Source of the DNA: Agaribacterium sp. ZY112
Lineage (GTDB): Bacteria > Pseudomonadota > Gammaproteobacteria > Pseudomonadales > Cellvibrionaceae
NCBI RefSeq assembly: GCF_041346925.1
Contig: NZ_CP166840.1
Location: 1,913,501-1,977,500, forward strand
Direction of reading: 5' to 3'
DNA: 64,000 nt
A program made the translations under genes and the position numbers. The notes below the pieces were generated by a model. That model was given only the letters and a program-made list of their open reading frames with translations. It did no database searches and was not told the origin of the DNA. This document shows, one piece after another, positions 40,187-49,335 of this stretch (position 1 is its first letter; each line of letters starts with the position of its first letter).

Positions 40187-40804
40187 GTGCAACGTTTACA
40201 CCATATTTTAGTTTTGCTGTGTTGTTGGCTGTCGGTCTCGGTTTTTGCCAATGAGCTAGCGCCAGAGCCGAGCCCTGCAGAGGTGGTGGAGTCGGTAACT
40301 AGCAAATTGTTAAGTGTTGCAAAAAACAATACCGAGCTTCTAAAAAGCTCGCCTGATCAGTATTTTGCGCTTGTAAGGTCTGAGCTTGAGTCTTCGGTTG
40401 ATTTTGAAAGCATTGCTAAAAACGTGATGGGCAAGAAGTATTGGCTGTCGGCTACCGAAGAGCAGCAGAAGCAATTTGTTGAAGTGTTTACCAATAGCCT
40501 TGTAGAAACTTACGGTAAGGGTATGGCTAACTTTGCTGATTTAGATATCTCGATCGAAAGCTCCCGCCCTTCGGAAAAGTCTGATAAGACCCAGTACGTT
40601 GTTCAAAGTGTAAAAACCGACAGCGGCTCCAGCAAGATTGTTTATACCATGCGCAATGTAGACTCTGTTTGGATGTTGCGAAATGTGACTTTAGATGGCG
40701 TTAACCTTGGCAAGACCTTTCGCTCTCAGTTCAATCAGGCTGTAAAAGATGCCGATAACGATCTGGGCTTGGCGATCAATAGTTGGGGCCAAGAGGCTAA
40801 GTAA
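40187..40804 (+). CDS. mlaC: Phospholipid-transport periplasmic protein MlaC (isolated)
   Basis: 205-aa Ttg2/MlaC-family protein that shuttles phospholipids between MlaA at the outer membrane and the MlaFEDB complex. Signal peptide of about 21 residues ending SVSVFA/NE, then SSVDFESIAKNVMGKKYWL and the conserved RMVNVDG-like LRNVTLDGVNLGKTFRSQF. I start at GTG 40187, with GAGGA seven bases upstream; upstream in-frame codons give no signal peptide. The usual neighbours mlaF, mlaE, mlaD (upstream) and mlaB (downstream) are absent. Confidence 0.88.
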   Translation: MQRLHHILVLLCCWLSVSVFANELAPEPSPAEVVESVTSKLLSVAKNNTELLKSSPDQYFALVRSELESSVDFESIAKNVMGKKYWLSATEEQQKQFVEVFTNSLVETYGKGMANFADLDISIESSRPSEKSDKTQYVVQSVKTDSGSSKIVYTMRNVDSVWMLRNVTLDGVNLGKTFRSQFNQAVKDADNDLGLAINSWGQEAK

Positions 40805-40815
40805 TGGTGGCTTTT

Positions 40816-40857
40816 GCATTCGCTTGTCAAAACGAATGCGCAAGATGGGGTTTTTTA
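40816..40857 (+). repeat. Inverted repeat with trailing T-run between mlaC and ibaG
   Basis: A 7-bp perfect stem GCATTCG/CGAATGC (40816-40822 and 40833-40839) with a 10-base loop; a TTTTTT run begins 11 bases after the stem. It may terminate mlaC transcription partly or stabilise its 3' end. The gap between stem and T-run makes classical termination doubtful. Confidence 0.35.
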
Positions 40858-40903
40858 TTAGAATGGTCGGATTTGCCGTCGTAACTATTGTAAAAGGCCC
40901 CGC

Positions 40904-41146
40904 ATGCAAGTTGAAGAAATTAAGGCGCTTATCGAAGCGTCACTCCCTGATAGTACCGTTGATGTTCAAATAGACGGTTCACACGTCGCGCTCAATGTTG
41001 TTAGTACTGCTTTTGAAGGTTTAAACGCCGTTAAAAAGCAGCAGCTCGTCTATGCTGGTCTACAAGATGTTATTGCAAGTGGTGCCATTCACGCTGTGCA
41101 TATGAAAACCTTCACTCCGGCAGAGTGGCAAGCGCAAAGCGCTTAA
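40904..41146 (+). CDS. ibaG: BolA-family iron-sulfur/acid-stress protein IbaG
   Basis: 80-aa BolA-like protein; such proteins form Fe-S-bridged complexes with monothiol glutaredoxins through the conserved histidine in the C-terminal helix region (GAIHAVHMKTFTPAEW). Its place directly before murA is the classical ibaG/yrbA position. The gap to murA is 9 bp. Confidence 0.93.
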   Translation: MQVEEIKALIEASLPDSTVDVQIDGSHVALNVVSTAFEGLNAVKKQQLVYAGLQDVIASGAIHAVHMKTFTPAEWQAQSA

Positions 41147-42421
<1,275 letters not shown>

Positions 42422-42435
42422 TAGAGATTATTACT

Positions 42436-43089
42436 ATGTCAGCTCTGACTATTGCTCTTACCAAAGGGCGTATATTGAAAGAAACTTTACCTCTGCTTGC
42501 GGCGGCCGGAATCGAACCTTTAGAGGACATCAGTAAAAGTCGTAAATTGACTTTTGAGACAAGCTCTCCTGATGTGCGCCTGCTTATATTGCGTGGTTCG
42601 GATGTGCCGACTTATGTCGAATTTGGCGCTGCCGATATTGGCGTAGCAGGAAAAGACACCTTGCTTGAGCACGGCGGCAAAGGTTTTTATGAGCCTTTAG
42701 ATTTGCGTATCAGTCGTTGCCGTCTGATGACTGCGGGTATGGTGGGTAAAAGTACGCCAGTTGGGCGTATGAAAGTGGCTACCAAGTACGTTAGCCTTGC
42801 CAAGCAGTATTACGCAGAAAAGGGCCAGCAGGTTGATATAATCAAGCTTTACGGTGCGATGGAATTAGCTCCCTTGATGGATTTGGCCGATGAAATTGTC
42901 GATATCGTTGATACGGGCAATACCTTGGTTGCCAATGGCCTTGAGCCCCGTGAAGAAATTGCCACTATTAGCTCTCGTCTAATTGTTAACAAGGCCTCCC
43001 TTAAGATGAAGCACCAAAAAATTGAAGCATTTATTGACGCGGTAGCGGGTGTTGTTCGTGAGCGTGAAGCTGAGCTAGAAAAGGCCTGA
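42436..43089 (+). CDS. hisG: ATP phosphoribosyltransferase, short form HisG
   Basis: 217-aa first enzyme of histidine synthesis, joining PRPP to [35 protein letters not shown], and the PRPP loop [12 protein letters not shown] are visible. The length shows the short form, which lacks the C-terminal allosteric ACT-like domain and needs HisZ as regulatory partner; hisZ is not in this window. It lies 14 bp after murA and 1 bp before hisD. Confidence 0.96.
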   Translation: MSALTIALTKGRILKETLPLLAAAGIEPLEDISKSRKLTFETSSPDVRLLILRGSDVPTYVEFGAADIGVAGKDTLLEHGGKGFYEPLDLRISRCRLMTAGMVGKSTPVGRMKVATKYVSLAKQYYAEKGQQVDIIKLYGAMELAPLMDLADEIVDIVDTGNTLVANGLEPREEIATISSRLIVNKASLKMKHQKIEAFIDAVAGVVREREAELEKA

Positions 43090-43090
43090 G

Positions 43091-44401
43091 GTGAGTGTGA
43101 GTCAATTAGTGCGTCGTTTAAATGCTGAAGAAGAGGGGTTCAATTCCGCTTTAGATCAACTGCTTGCCTGGGAAGAGGAGCAAGAAGAGGGAGTGTTGGC
43201 AACGGTTAAGCAGGTGATTACTGATGTAAGAAAGCGCGGTGATGAGGCCTTGCTTGAGTATACCAATCGCTTTGATCGTCAGAGCTTGTGCAGTGCTGAC
43301 CAGTTGGTTTTAGATGCTGCTGCAATAGATGCTGCAGCGGCACGCATTCCTCAAGAGCAGTACCGTGCGCTTGAACTGTCGGCTGAACGTGTGCGTGCTT
43401 ACCATGAGCATCAGCGTACAGAAAGCTGGCGCTACACCGAAGCCGATGGCACCGTCCTAGGTCAAAAGGTGACTGCTCTTGATCGCGTTGGTTTATATGT
43501 GCCTGGTGGTAAAGCGGCCTACCCTTCATCGGTGTTGATGGCGGCTATTCCGGCTAAGGTTGCGGGAGTTCCTGAGGTTGTGATGGTTAGCCCTACGCCT
43601 GATGGTAGGGTTAATGATGTTGTTTTGGCTGCGGCTAAAGTTGCCGGCGTTGATAAGGTCATTTGCATTGGTGGGGCTCAGGCGGTTGCGGCGCTTGCTT
43701 ATGGGACCAAAACGGTGCCAGCTGTTGATAAGATTGTTGGGCCTGGCAATATTTATGTTGCCACGGCTAAGCGTGAAGTTTTTGGTGTTGTTGATATTGA
43801 CATGATCGCAGGACCTTCTGAGATTCTTGTTGTGTGTGATGGTCATACAGATCCTGATTGGATTGCGATGGATCTATTTTCTCAGGCCGAACACGATGAG
43901 CTTGCGCAGGCCATTCTTATTTCCTCTGATGCAGCTTTCTTGGCTGAGGTTGAGGCCTCGATTGCCAAGTTATTGCCGACCCTTGATCGCAGTGATGTTG
44001 CAGCACAATCTTTACGTGACCGAGGTGCCTTAATTCAGGTTGCCGATCTTGAGCAGGCGATGCATCTTGTCAATAGAATCGCTCCTGAGCATTTAGAGTT
44101 AAGTGTGGAAGACCCCGAAGCTTGGTTGGGTCAGATTCGTCATGCGGGGGCTATCTTTATGGGGCGTCACAGCTCTGAAGCCTTGGGTGATTATTGTGCC
44201 GGTCCTAATCATGTCTTGCCTACTTCGGGTACTGCACGTTTTTCTTCCCCGTTGGGCGTCTATGACTATGTAAAGCGTTCGTCGATTATCTTTTGCTCAG
44301 AGCAGGGGGCCTCAGACCTGGGTAAAATAGCATCGACCTTGGCGCGCTCAGAGTCTCTTGAGGCTCACGCTAGGTCAGCGGAATACAGAATTAAAGAGTG
44401 A
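43091..44401 (+). CDS. hisD: Histidinol dehydrogenase HisD
   Basis: 436-aa zinc enzyme for the last two steps of histidine synthesis. [50 protein letters not shown], the zinc-site [14 protein letters not shown] and the C-terminal [18 protein letters not shown] are all present. GTG start 43091 is 1 bp after the hisG stop. hisC, which often follows in relatives, is absent; a strong terminator comes next. Confidence 0.97.
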   Translation: MSVSQLVRRLNAEEEGFNSALDQLLAWEEEQEEGVLATVKQVITDVRKRGDEALLEYTNRFDRQSLCSADQLVLDAAAIDAAAARIPQEQYRALELSAERVRAYHEHQRTESWRYTEADGTVLGQKVTALDRVGLYVPGGKAAYPSSVLMAAIPAKVAGVPEVVMVSPTPDGRVNDVVLAAAKVAGVDKVICIGGAQAVAALAYGTKTVPAVDKIVGPGNIYVATAKREVFGVVDIDMIAGPSEILVVCDGHTDPDWIAMDLFSQAEHDELAQAILISSDAAFLAEVEASIAKLLPTLDRSDVAAQSLRDRGALIQVADLEQAMHLVNRIAPEHLELSVEDPEAWLGQIRHAGAIFMGRHSSEALGDYCAGPNHVLPTSGTARFSSPLGVYDYVKRSSIIFCSEQGASDLGKIASTLARSESLEAHARSAEYRIKE

Positions 44402-44406
44402 GTCCG

Positions 44407-44430
44407 AAGCCCGCGTTAGCGGGCTTTTTA
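44407..44430 (+). terminator. Intrinsic terminator after hisD
   Basis: 8-bp perfect stem AAGCCCGC/GCGGGCTT with a GTTA loop, followed by TTT on the plus strand. It begins 6 bp after the hisD stop and faces the convergent degS-like gene. Confidence 0.9.
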
Positions 44431-44448
44431 TTGGCGCTAAGACGGGGC

Positions 44449-45558
44449 TTATTTGGCCTTCTCTGGTGCGCGACCGAGCGTAACATTAATAAGCTTGGTT
44501 TGTTTTCCTCTGACTATGCCTAGTGAGGCGGTGTCGCCAGGGCGTAGATCTGCAAACTCTTGAATGGCATCGGCAATGCTGTCGATGCTGTGTTCATTAA
44601 AACTCACCACGACGTCTCCAGGGATAAGCCCGGCGATATCAGCAGGGCCTCCTTGATAGGTGTCGGTAATCAATACGCCGTTTTCGACCTGCAGGCCGTA
44701 ATCGTTGATAATCTTAGGGGTGATATTCAGCGCGCCAACACCTATCCAGCCACGTACAACTTTACCGTGCTCAACGAGGTCGGTAACGGTTTTGACGGCC
44801 CTGTCTACAGGAATAGCAAAACCAATGCCGCTGGCATCACCGAGAGTGGTATGCCGTAAGTCACTGATGTTGATACCCAATAAACGACCTTTGGCGTCTA
44901 CTAGAGCGCCTCCGCTGTTACCTGGGTTGATGGCTGCATCGGTTTGAATAAAGTTTTCAAAGCGAGCGATGTTTAGACCTTTGCGGCGGGTCGCACTGAC
45001 GATGCCTTGGGTCACGGTTTGGCCTACGCCAAATGGATTGCCAATGGCTAAGACAATGTCGCCGATACGAGTTTCATCAGACGAGGCAATTTCAATGGCC
45101 TGCAAGTGTTGAAGGTCGATTTTTAATACGGCAACGTCGTCATCCTCACTGACGCCAACAATTTGTGGAATTGCTTCGCGGCCATCCTGTAAGGCTACGC
45201 GAATTTTATGAGCCCACTCAATGACATGGGCAGCGGTAACGATATAACCATCTTTACTGACAATAACGCCTGAGCCTGTACTTGGTGTTATGCGGCGCTG
45301 TTTGCCATTATCAAAGCGGCCTGTGACGGGGTTGTAGCGTTCGTTGTTGGTTGGGGTTGAGCGCAGCGTGTAGATGTTAACAACTGAGGGGGCGGCCTTA
45401 GCGACGGCGTCAGCATAGGTCCAAGCTTGAGGGCTGGCGCTGCTGTCATTTGTGGATTTGAAGTACTGCGGGTACAGCAAACTCAGAAGTCCAGCCATGG
45501 CGAGGCCCGCAAGGATAGGGCCGGCGACAAAGCGGTATAAGCTAATGAGTCTGCTCAT
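44449..45558 (-). CDS. degS: DegS/AlgW-type membrane-anchored serine protease
   Basis: 369-aa HtrA-family periplasmic protease that cleaves the anti-sigma factor RseA/MucA to start the envelope-stress cascade. N-terminal membrane anchor (about residues 8-30). The trypsin-like domain carries H111 (TAAHVI), D141 (DDDVAVLKID) and S215 (NPGNSGGAL). A single PDZ domain at about 260-360 (GWIGVGALNI, DIAGLIPGDVVVSFN). One PDZ and a TM anchor point to DegS/AlgW rather than DegP. The position after the his genes matches algW in Pseudomonas. It lies 11 bp after zapG. Confidence 0.93.
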   Translation of the reverse strand: MSRLISLYRFVAGPILAGLAMAGLLSLLYPQYFKSTNDSSASPQAWTYADAVAKAAPSVVNIYTLRSTPTNNERYNPVTGRFDNGKQRRITPSTGSGVIVSKDGYIVTAAHVIEWAHKIRVALQDGREAIPQIVGVSEDDDVAVLKIDLQHLQAIEIASSDETRIGDIVLAIGNPFGVGQTVTQGIVSATRRKGLNIARFENFIQTDAAINPGNSGGALVDAKGRLLGINISDLRHTTLGDASGIGFAIPVDRAVKTVTDLVEHGKVVRGWIGVGALNITPKIINDYGLQVENGVLITDTYQGGPADIAGLIPGDVVVSFNEHSIDSIADAIQEFADLRPGDTASLGIVRGKQTKLINVTLGRAPEKAK

Positions 45559-45569
45559 AAGTTGCCCTG

Positions 45570-46043
45570 CTAGCTTGTGCGTACGCTAGTGGCTTTTGGT
45601 ATCTCGTTTTCAAATTGCTCTAGACCGTATTCTTCACTTAAAGTGCCTGTTTGGCCGGCTGGCTTTGGGGCCCAGTCTCGAGGTGGTTCAATGTGTTGTT
45701 CTTCCAGTTGCTCTGGGGTATCTAAGCCAAGGCTCTCATCGCCGGCACTTAGCATGCTTTGGGTTATTTCGGCATTGGTCAGCTGCAGGGCGCCTGTGGC
45801 TAAGTGATCGTGTACGCTTTTGTAGCTCTGGGTAAGGTTGTTAACAAGTTGAGCTGTCTCGGCAAAGTGCTGAGCAACATCGCGCTGGTATTGGTCTAGC
45901 TCCTTGCGGCTGTTGTTTAGGTTCTCTTCAAGCTGCTTTTGCTGCTCTGGTGGGAATATGCTGCGGCTGATGATGGCGCCAAGTAAGCCGCCAAGGCAAA
46001 AGACAATAGCGCTGACCATAATTAATACTTCTAACGAGAACAC
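45570..46043 (-). CDS. zapG: YhcB/ZapG family inner-membrane protein (DUF1043)
   Basis: 157-aa protein with one N-terminal helix (SAIVFCLGGLLGAIISR), then a coiled coil of about 50 residues (EQQKQLEENLNNSRKELDQYQ) and an acidic Pro-rich tail. The family links division and envelope synthesis. I start at GTG 46043 because GGAGG lies exactly six bases upstream; the longer frame beginning at 46094 would put charged residues ahead of the helix. Divergent from zapE. Confidence 0.85.
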   Translation of the reverse strand: MFSLEVLIMVSAIVFCLGGLLGAIISRSIFPPEQQKQLEENLNNSRKELDQYQRDVAQHFAETAQLVNNLTQSYKSVHDHLATGALQLTNAEITQSMLSAGDESLGLDTPEQLEEQHIEPPRDWAPKPAGQTGTLSEEYGLEQFENEIPKATSVRTS

Positions 46044-46080
46044 TCTAAGCCTCCGTGGGCAAATAAAAGAAACGGCTGTA

Positions 46081-46095
46081 TATGTATGATACATA
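46081..46095. promoter_or_regulatory. Small palindrome in the zapG/zapE divergent promoter region
   Basis: A 15-base near-perfect palindrome, TATGTAT-G-ATACATA, flanked by an outer repeat AAACGGC (46070-46076) / GCCGTTT (46102-46108). It sits between the divergent starts at 46043 and 46182. It could be an operator or simply contain -10 elements; no known regulator consensus is matched. Confidence 0.3.
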
Positions 46096-46181
46096 AATTC
46101 GGCCGTTTTATATGGACGCAGCGGTAAAATTTGCTAAATTGCGCGCCCAAGCTCCTAAGTAAGCTATGAAAAGGTTAAAAC

Positions 46182-47294
46182 ATGGGCAATTCGAGTCCTT
46201 TGCAGCGCTACCAATATGACATTGAACATCACAACTTTGAACGCGATGCAGCGCAAGAGCGCGCAGTGTTTTTGTTGGATGGGCTCTGTACTCGATTAGT
46301 TGCAGTGCAGTCTCAGCCTTTAAGTCTAGCTGAAAAGTTATTGGCCAAATTTATAGAGCCGAAGCGACAGCCTGAAAAAGGCTTGTACTTTTGGGGGGGG
46401 GTTGGTCGAGGCAAGACCTACCTTATGGATTTGTTTTTTGATGCGCTGCCGTTTGAGCAGAAGCTGCGTACGCACTTCCACCGATTTATGCGTTCTGTGC
46501 ATATGGAGCTCAAGCAGTTAAAGGACTGCAGTGACCCGCTTGAACTGGTCGCCGAGAAGTTCGCTAAGCAGTATCGGGTTATTTGCTTTGATGAGTTTTT
46601 TGTTGTCGACATCACGGATGCGATGATCTTAGCTAATTTACTTGATGGCTTGTTCAGGCGTGGTGTCACTTTGGTGGCTACTTCAAACATCGTTCCTCGT
46701 GGCTTGTATGAAAATGGCTTGCAGCGTGCCAGATTCTTACCTGCGATTGCCTTGTTAGAGCAGCATACAGATGTTGTTAATGTGGATGGTGGCACAGATT
46801 ATCGTTTGAGAGCCTTAAAGCAGAGCGAGCTGTACTACAGTCCTTTAACTGATGAAACCGACAAGGCGCTAGATCGTTGCTTTCATGCACTTGTTCCGGC
46901 TGATGAGCATGTGAATGTTAATTCTTTGCTTGAGGTTGAGGGGCGAGAGCTACAGGTTCGTTTAGAGGGGGATGGCGTTGCTTGGTTTGACTTTTATGCC
47001 CTGTGTGACGGGCCTCGTTCCCAAAATGACTATATTGAGTTGGCGCGTGAATATCATACGGTGCTGTTATCGGCCGTGCCTTGTTTTAATGAAAGGAATG
47101 ATGATCAGGCGCGTCGCTTTATCTATTTAGTTGACGAATTTTATGATCGTAACGTAAAACTCATTATAAGTGCTGAGGCCCCCTTTCTGGAGCTGTACTT
47201 GGAGGGGCGTTTGAGTTTTGAGTTTGAGCGTACTCAAAGCCGCCTGCAAGAGATGCAAAGTGAGGAGTATTTGGCTCTGCCGCATAAGGGCTAG
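46182..47294 (+). CDS. zapE: Cell-division ATPase ZapE (AFG1 family)
   Basis: 370-aa P-loop AAA-type ATPase that destabilises FtsZ polymers under stress. Walker A GGVGRGKTYLMDLF, Walker B VICFDEFFVVD, and sensor-type ATSNIVPRGLYENGLQRARFLP are visible. Slightly AG-rich start context; monocistronic between zapG and rplM. Confidence 0.95.
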   Translation: MGNSSPLQRYQYDIEHHNFERDAAQERAVFLLDGLCTRLVAVQSQPLSLAEKLLAKFIEPKRQPEKGLYFWGGVGRGKTYLMDLFFDALPFEQKLRTHFHRFMRSVHMELKQLKDCSDPLELVAEKFAKQYRVICFDEFFVVDITDAMILANLLDGLFRRGVTLVATSNIVPRGLYENGLQRARFLPAIALLEQHTDVVNVDGGTDYRLRALKQSELYYSPLTDETDKALDRCFHALVPADEHVNVNSLLEVEGRELQVRLEGDGVAWFDFYALCDGPRSQNDYIELAREYHTVLLSAVPCFNERNDDQARRFIYLVDEFYDRNVKLIISAEAPFLELYLEGRLSFEFERTQSRLQEMQSEEYLALPHKG

Positions 47295-47334
47295 GTGTGT
47301 ATTTATTGAATTGTAGGGGATGTGTAAAATCTGC

Positions 47335-47363
47335 TTGAATTCTGATCACTTAGTCAGTAGAAT
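47335..47363 (+). promoter_or_regulatory. Sigma-70 promoter for rplM-rpsI
   Basis: TTGAAT (47335-47340), a 17-base spacer, TAGAAT (47358-47363). The spacing is ideal and the match to TTGACA/TATAAT is good. Transcription should start near 47370, giving a leader of about 65 nt before the rplM ATG. Confidence 0.75.
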
Positions 47364-47380
47364 CCGCGCTCCTTGAATTA

Positions 47381-47397
47381 GGGTCTAATTTGGACCC
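47381..47397 (+). promoter_or_regulatory. Hairpin in the rplM leader (possible L13 autoregulatory element)
   Basis: GGGTC-TAATTTG-GACCC stem-loop just after the predicted transcription start, about 40 nt before the rplM start codon. Ribosomal-protein leaders controlling rplM are known in gammaproteobacteria, but I cannot match this one to that structure by eye. Confidence 0.3.
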
Positions 47398-47434
47398 GCG
47401 TTATTTATTGGTACCATCCGTAGGGCAACATAAC

Positions 47435-47863
47435 ATGAAGACTATTAGTGCCAACCCTCAAACAGTCAAACAAGACTGGTTCGTTGTTGATGCTACCGGC
47501 AAGACATTGGGTCGTCTTGCTGCGGAAATCGCACATCGACTGCGTGGAAAGCATAAACCTGAATTCACTCCTCATGTAGATTGCGGCGATTACATCGTTG
47601 TAACTAACTGTGAGAAAGTGGCCGTTACTGGCAACAAGGCTAAGAACAAAATTTACTACCGTCACACAGGTTACATTGGCGGTATTAAAGAAATTAGCTT
47701 TGAAAAGTTGATCGACAAAGCGCCTGAGCGTGCTCTGCAAAATGCTGTTAAAGGCATGTTGCCGCGTGGCCCTCTTGGTCGTGCGATGTTCAAAAAGCTT
47801 AAAGTCTATGCCGGTGATCAGCATCCTCATGCTGCTCAACAGCCACAAGAATTGAATATATAA
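47435..47863 (+). CDS. rplM: 50S ribosomal protein L13
   Basis: 142-aa large-subunit protein. [43 protein letters not shown], and [22 protein letters not shown] are classical. I start at ATG 47435, which gives the exact family length; the longer frame from 47390 lies in the mRNA leader. It lies 13 bp before rpsI. Confidence 0.98.
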   Translation: MKTISANPQTVKQDWFVVDATGKTLGRLAAEIAHRLRGKHKPEFTPHVDCGDYIVVTNCEKVAVTGNKAKNKIYYRHTGYIGGIKEISFEKLIDKAPERALQNAVKGMLPRGPLGRAMFKKLKVYAGDQHPHAAQQPQELNI

Positions 47864-47876
47864 GGGGCGCTAAACA

Positions 47877-48269
47877 ATGGCTGCAGAAACTTATTACGGA
47901 ACTGGTCGTCGTAAAACTTCGACCGCTCGTGTTTTTATCACGAAAGGAACTGGCGCTATCGTTGTTAACGGTAAGCCTGTTGATGAATACTTCGGTCGTG
48001 AAGTTGCTCGTATGATCGTGCGTCAGCCGCTTGAAGCGACTGATCACAGTGAAGGCTTTGACGTTAAAGTAACGGTTAAAGGCGGTGGTAGCTTCGGTCA
48101 AGCCGGTGCTATTCGTCACGGTTTAACGCGTGCACTTATGGCATATGATGAAGCGCTTCGTCCAACTCTTCGTGAAGCGGGTTATGTGACTCGTGACAGT
48201 CGTGAAGTTGAGCGTAAGAAGGTTGGCTTGCGTAAAGCACGTAAGAAGCCTCAGTTCTCAAAGCGTTAA
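47877..48269 (+). CDS. rpsI: 30S ribosomal protein S9
   Basis: 130-aa small-subunit protein whose C-terminal tail reaches the P-site t[19 protein letters not shown] at the start, [16 protein letters not shown], and the ending [12 protein letters not shown] are typical. Co-transcribed with rplM and followed by a strong terminator. Confidence 0.98.
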   Translation: MAAETYYGTGRRKTSTARVFITKGTGAIVVNGKPVDEYFGREVARMIVRQPLEATDHSEGFDVKVTVKGGGSFGQAGAIRHGLTRALMAYDEALRPTLREAGYVTRDSREVERKKVGLRKARKKPQFSKR

Positions 48270-48284
48270 TTCGTTTTGTGCTTC

Positions 48285-48315
48285 AAAAAAACCCAGCTAT
48301 ATGCTGGGTTTTTTT
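48285..48315. terminator. Intrinsic terminator after rpsI
   Basis: 13-bp perfect stem combining an A-run, CCCAGC, a TATAT loop, GCTGGG and a T-run (48285-48297 with 48303-48315). Strong on the plus strand and symmetric. Confidence 0.92.
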
Positions 48316-48739
48316 ATGCCTGTTGTCTTTAGGTGTGAGTGATTTGATAGGTGAAAATGCGGTCTATAGCTTGCGGCTTGCCTATCTCTTTGACGCACTT
48401 TTGTGGGTGCTCACCCAGGGTTTTTGGCGTTTTCCTGAGGCTTGTATTTGAAAATTGCTTTTCTGTATTTTTATTGATGCTTTCTTGGTTTGTTTGTTAG
48501 TGCTTACAATCTCTGCACGGCTTGGTTCTTGTGGGTTTTATCTAATTCCTTGTGTTATTTAGGGAAAAACTATAATATAGCGGCCAAATTTGGGTGGCTG
48601 CGCCTATAAAAACAATACGTAGTTTCATAAACGCTCAAGTATGGCTTCGGTTCTCGGGGCTATAGTCTTCTTAAGCGCGGTCCGGCGGGAAGTTCGGATT
48701 GCAAAAGATATTTACAAAAAAATAGGGGAGATCTACCTC
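48316..48739. other. 424-bp non-coding region upstream of petA
   Basis: Between the rpsI terminator and petA. It holds a candidate petA promoter near 48.55 kb and a predicted leader of about 155 nt. A small GGGTG-CT-CACCC hairpin lies near 48.41 kb. A frame open from 48641 into petA exists, but its N-terminal extension has no twin-arginine logic and no ribosome site. I see no RNA gene here. Confidence 0.5.
48549..48576 (+). promoter_or_regulatory. Candidate sigma-70 promoter for petA and the cytochrome b/c1 gene
   Basis: A perfect -10 TATAAT at 48571-48576, with CTTGTG (48549-48554, 16-bp spacer) or TTGTGT (15-bp spacer) as a moderate -35. It is the only good -10 in the 424-bp gap. Confidence 0.5.
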
Positions 48740-49333
48740 GTGAGTAATGATGGTGTAAATAACAGCCGTCGCAGAGTGCTTACTGTGATGACGTCGGCTG
48801 TTGGTGCCGTTGGCGCTATTGGTGCCGCAGTGCCTTTTGTGGGTTCATGGAACCCTAGCGCAAGGGCGAAAGCTGCTGGTGCTCCGGTCGAAATCAATAT
48901 TAGTAAGTTGGCTCCCGGCGAAATGGTCACGGTAGAGTGGCGTGGTAAGCCTGTTTATGTGGTGCGTCGTACCCCAGAAGCATTGGCAAATCTAACTAAA
49001 ATTGAGTCTCGTTTACGCGACCCAATGTCTGAAAAGTCGACCCAGCCTGCTTATGCTCAAAATGAGTATCGCTCCATCAAAGAAGAGTACCTTGTGCTAC
49101 TTGGTCTTTGTACTCATCTTGGCTGTGCGCCAACTTATCGTCCAGAAGTAGGAGCCGAAGATTTAGGTGGTGCTGAGTGGTTAGGTGGTTTCTTCTGCCG
49201 TTGTCACGGTTCTAAATTTGATCTCGCTGGTCGTGTGTTGCAGGGCGTGCCTGCACCTATCAACCTCGAAGTTCCCCCTTATAAATATGTAAGCGATGAT
49301 GTCATGATCATCGGCTTGGATCAGGAGGCTTAG
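48740..49333 (+). CDS. petA: Ubiquinol-cytochrome c reductase Rieske iron-sulfur subunit
   Basis: 197-aa bc1-complex subunit. A twin-arginine-type start (NNSRRRVLTV) precedes one membrane helix (SAVGAVGAIGAAVPFVGSW); Tat export is usual for Rieske proteins. The 2Fe-2S ligands are in CTHLGCAP and FCRCHGSKFD. I start at GTG 48740, with GGGGAG upstream; it gives the usual length. It ends 2 bp before the cytochrome b/c1 gene. Confidence 0.96.
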   Translation: MSNDGVNNSRRRVLTVMTSAVGAVGAIGAAVPFVGSWNPSARAKAAGAPVEINISKLAPGEMVTVEWRGKPVYVVRRTPEALANLTKIESRLRDPMSEKSTQPAYAQNEYRSIKEEYLVLLGLCTHLGCAPTYRPEVGAEDLGGAEWLGGFFCRCHGSKFDLAGRVLQGVPAPINLEVPPYKYVSDDVMIIGLDQEA

Positions 49334-49335
49334 TC

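Noticed and set aside
48395..48425. GGGTG-CT-CACCC hairpin in the petA upstream gap as a terminator
   Set aside because: The stem is only 5 bp with a 2-base loop, and a strong terminator for rpsI already lies upstream.
48641..48739. N-terminal extension of petA by 33 codons
   Set aside because: The GTG at 48740 has a ribosome site and yields the standard twin-arginine start; the extension has neither.
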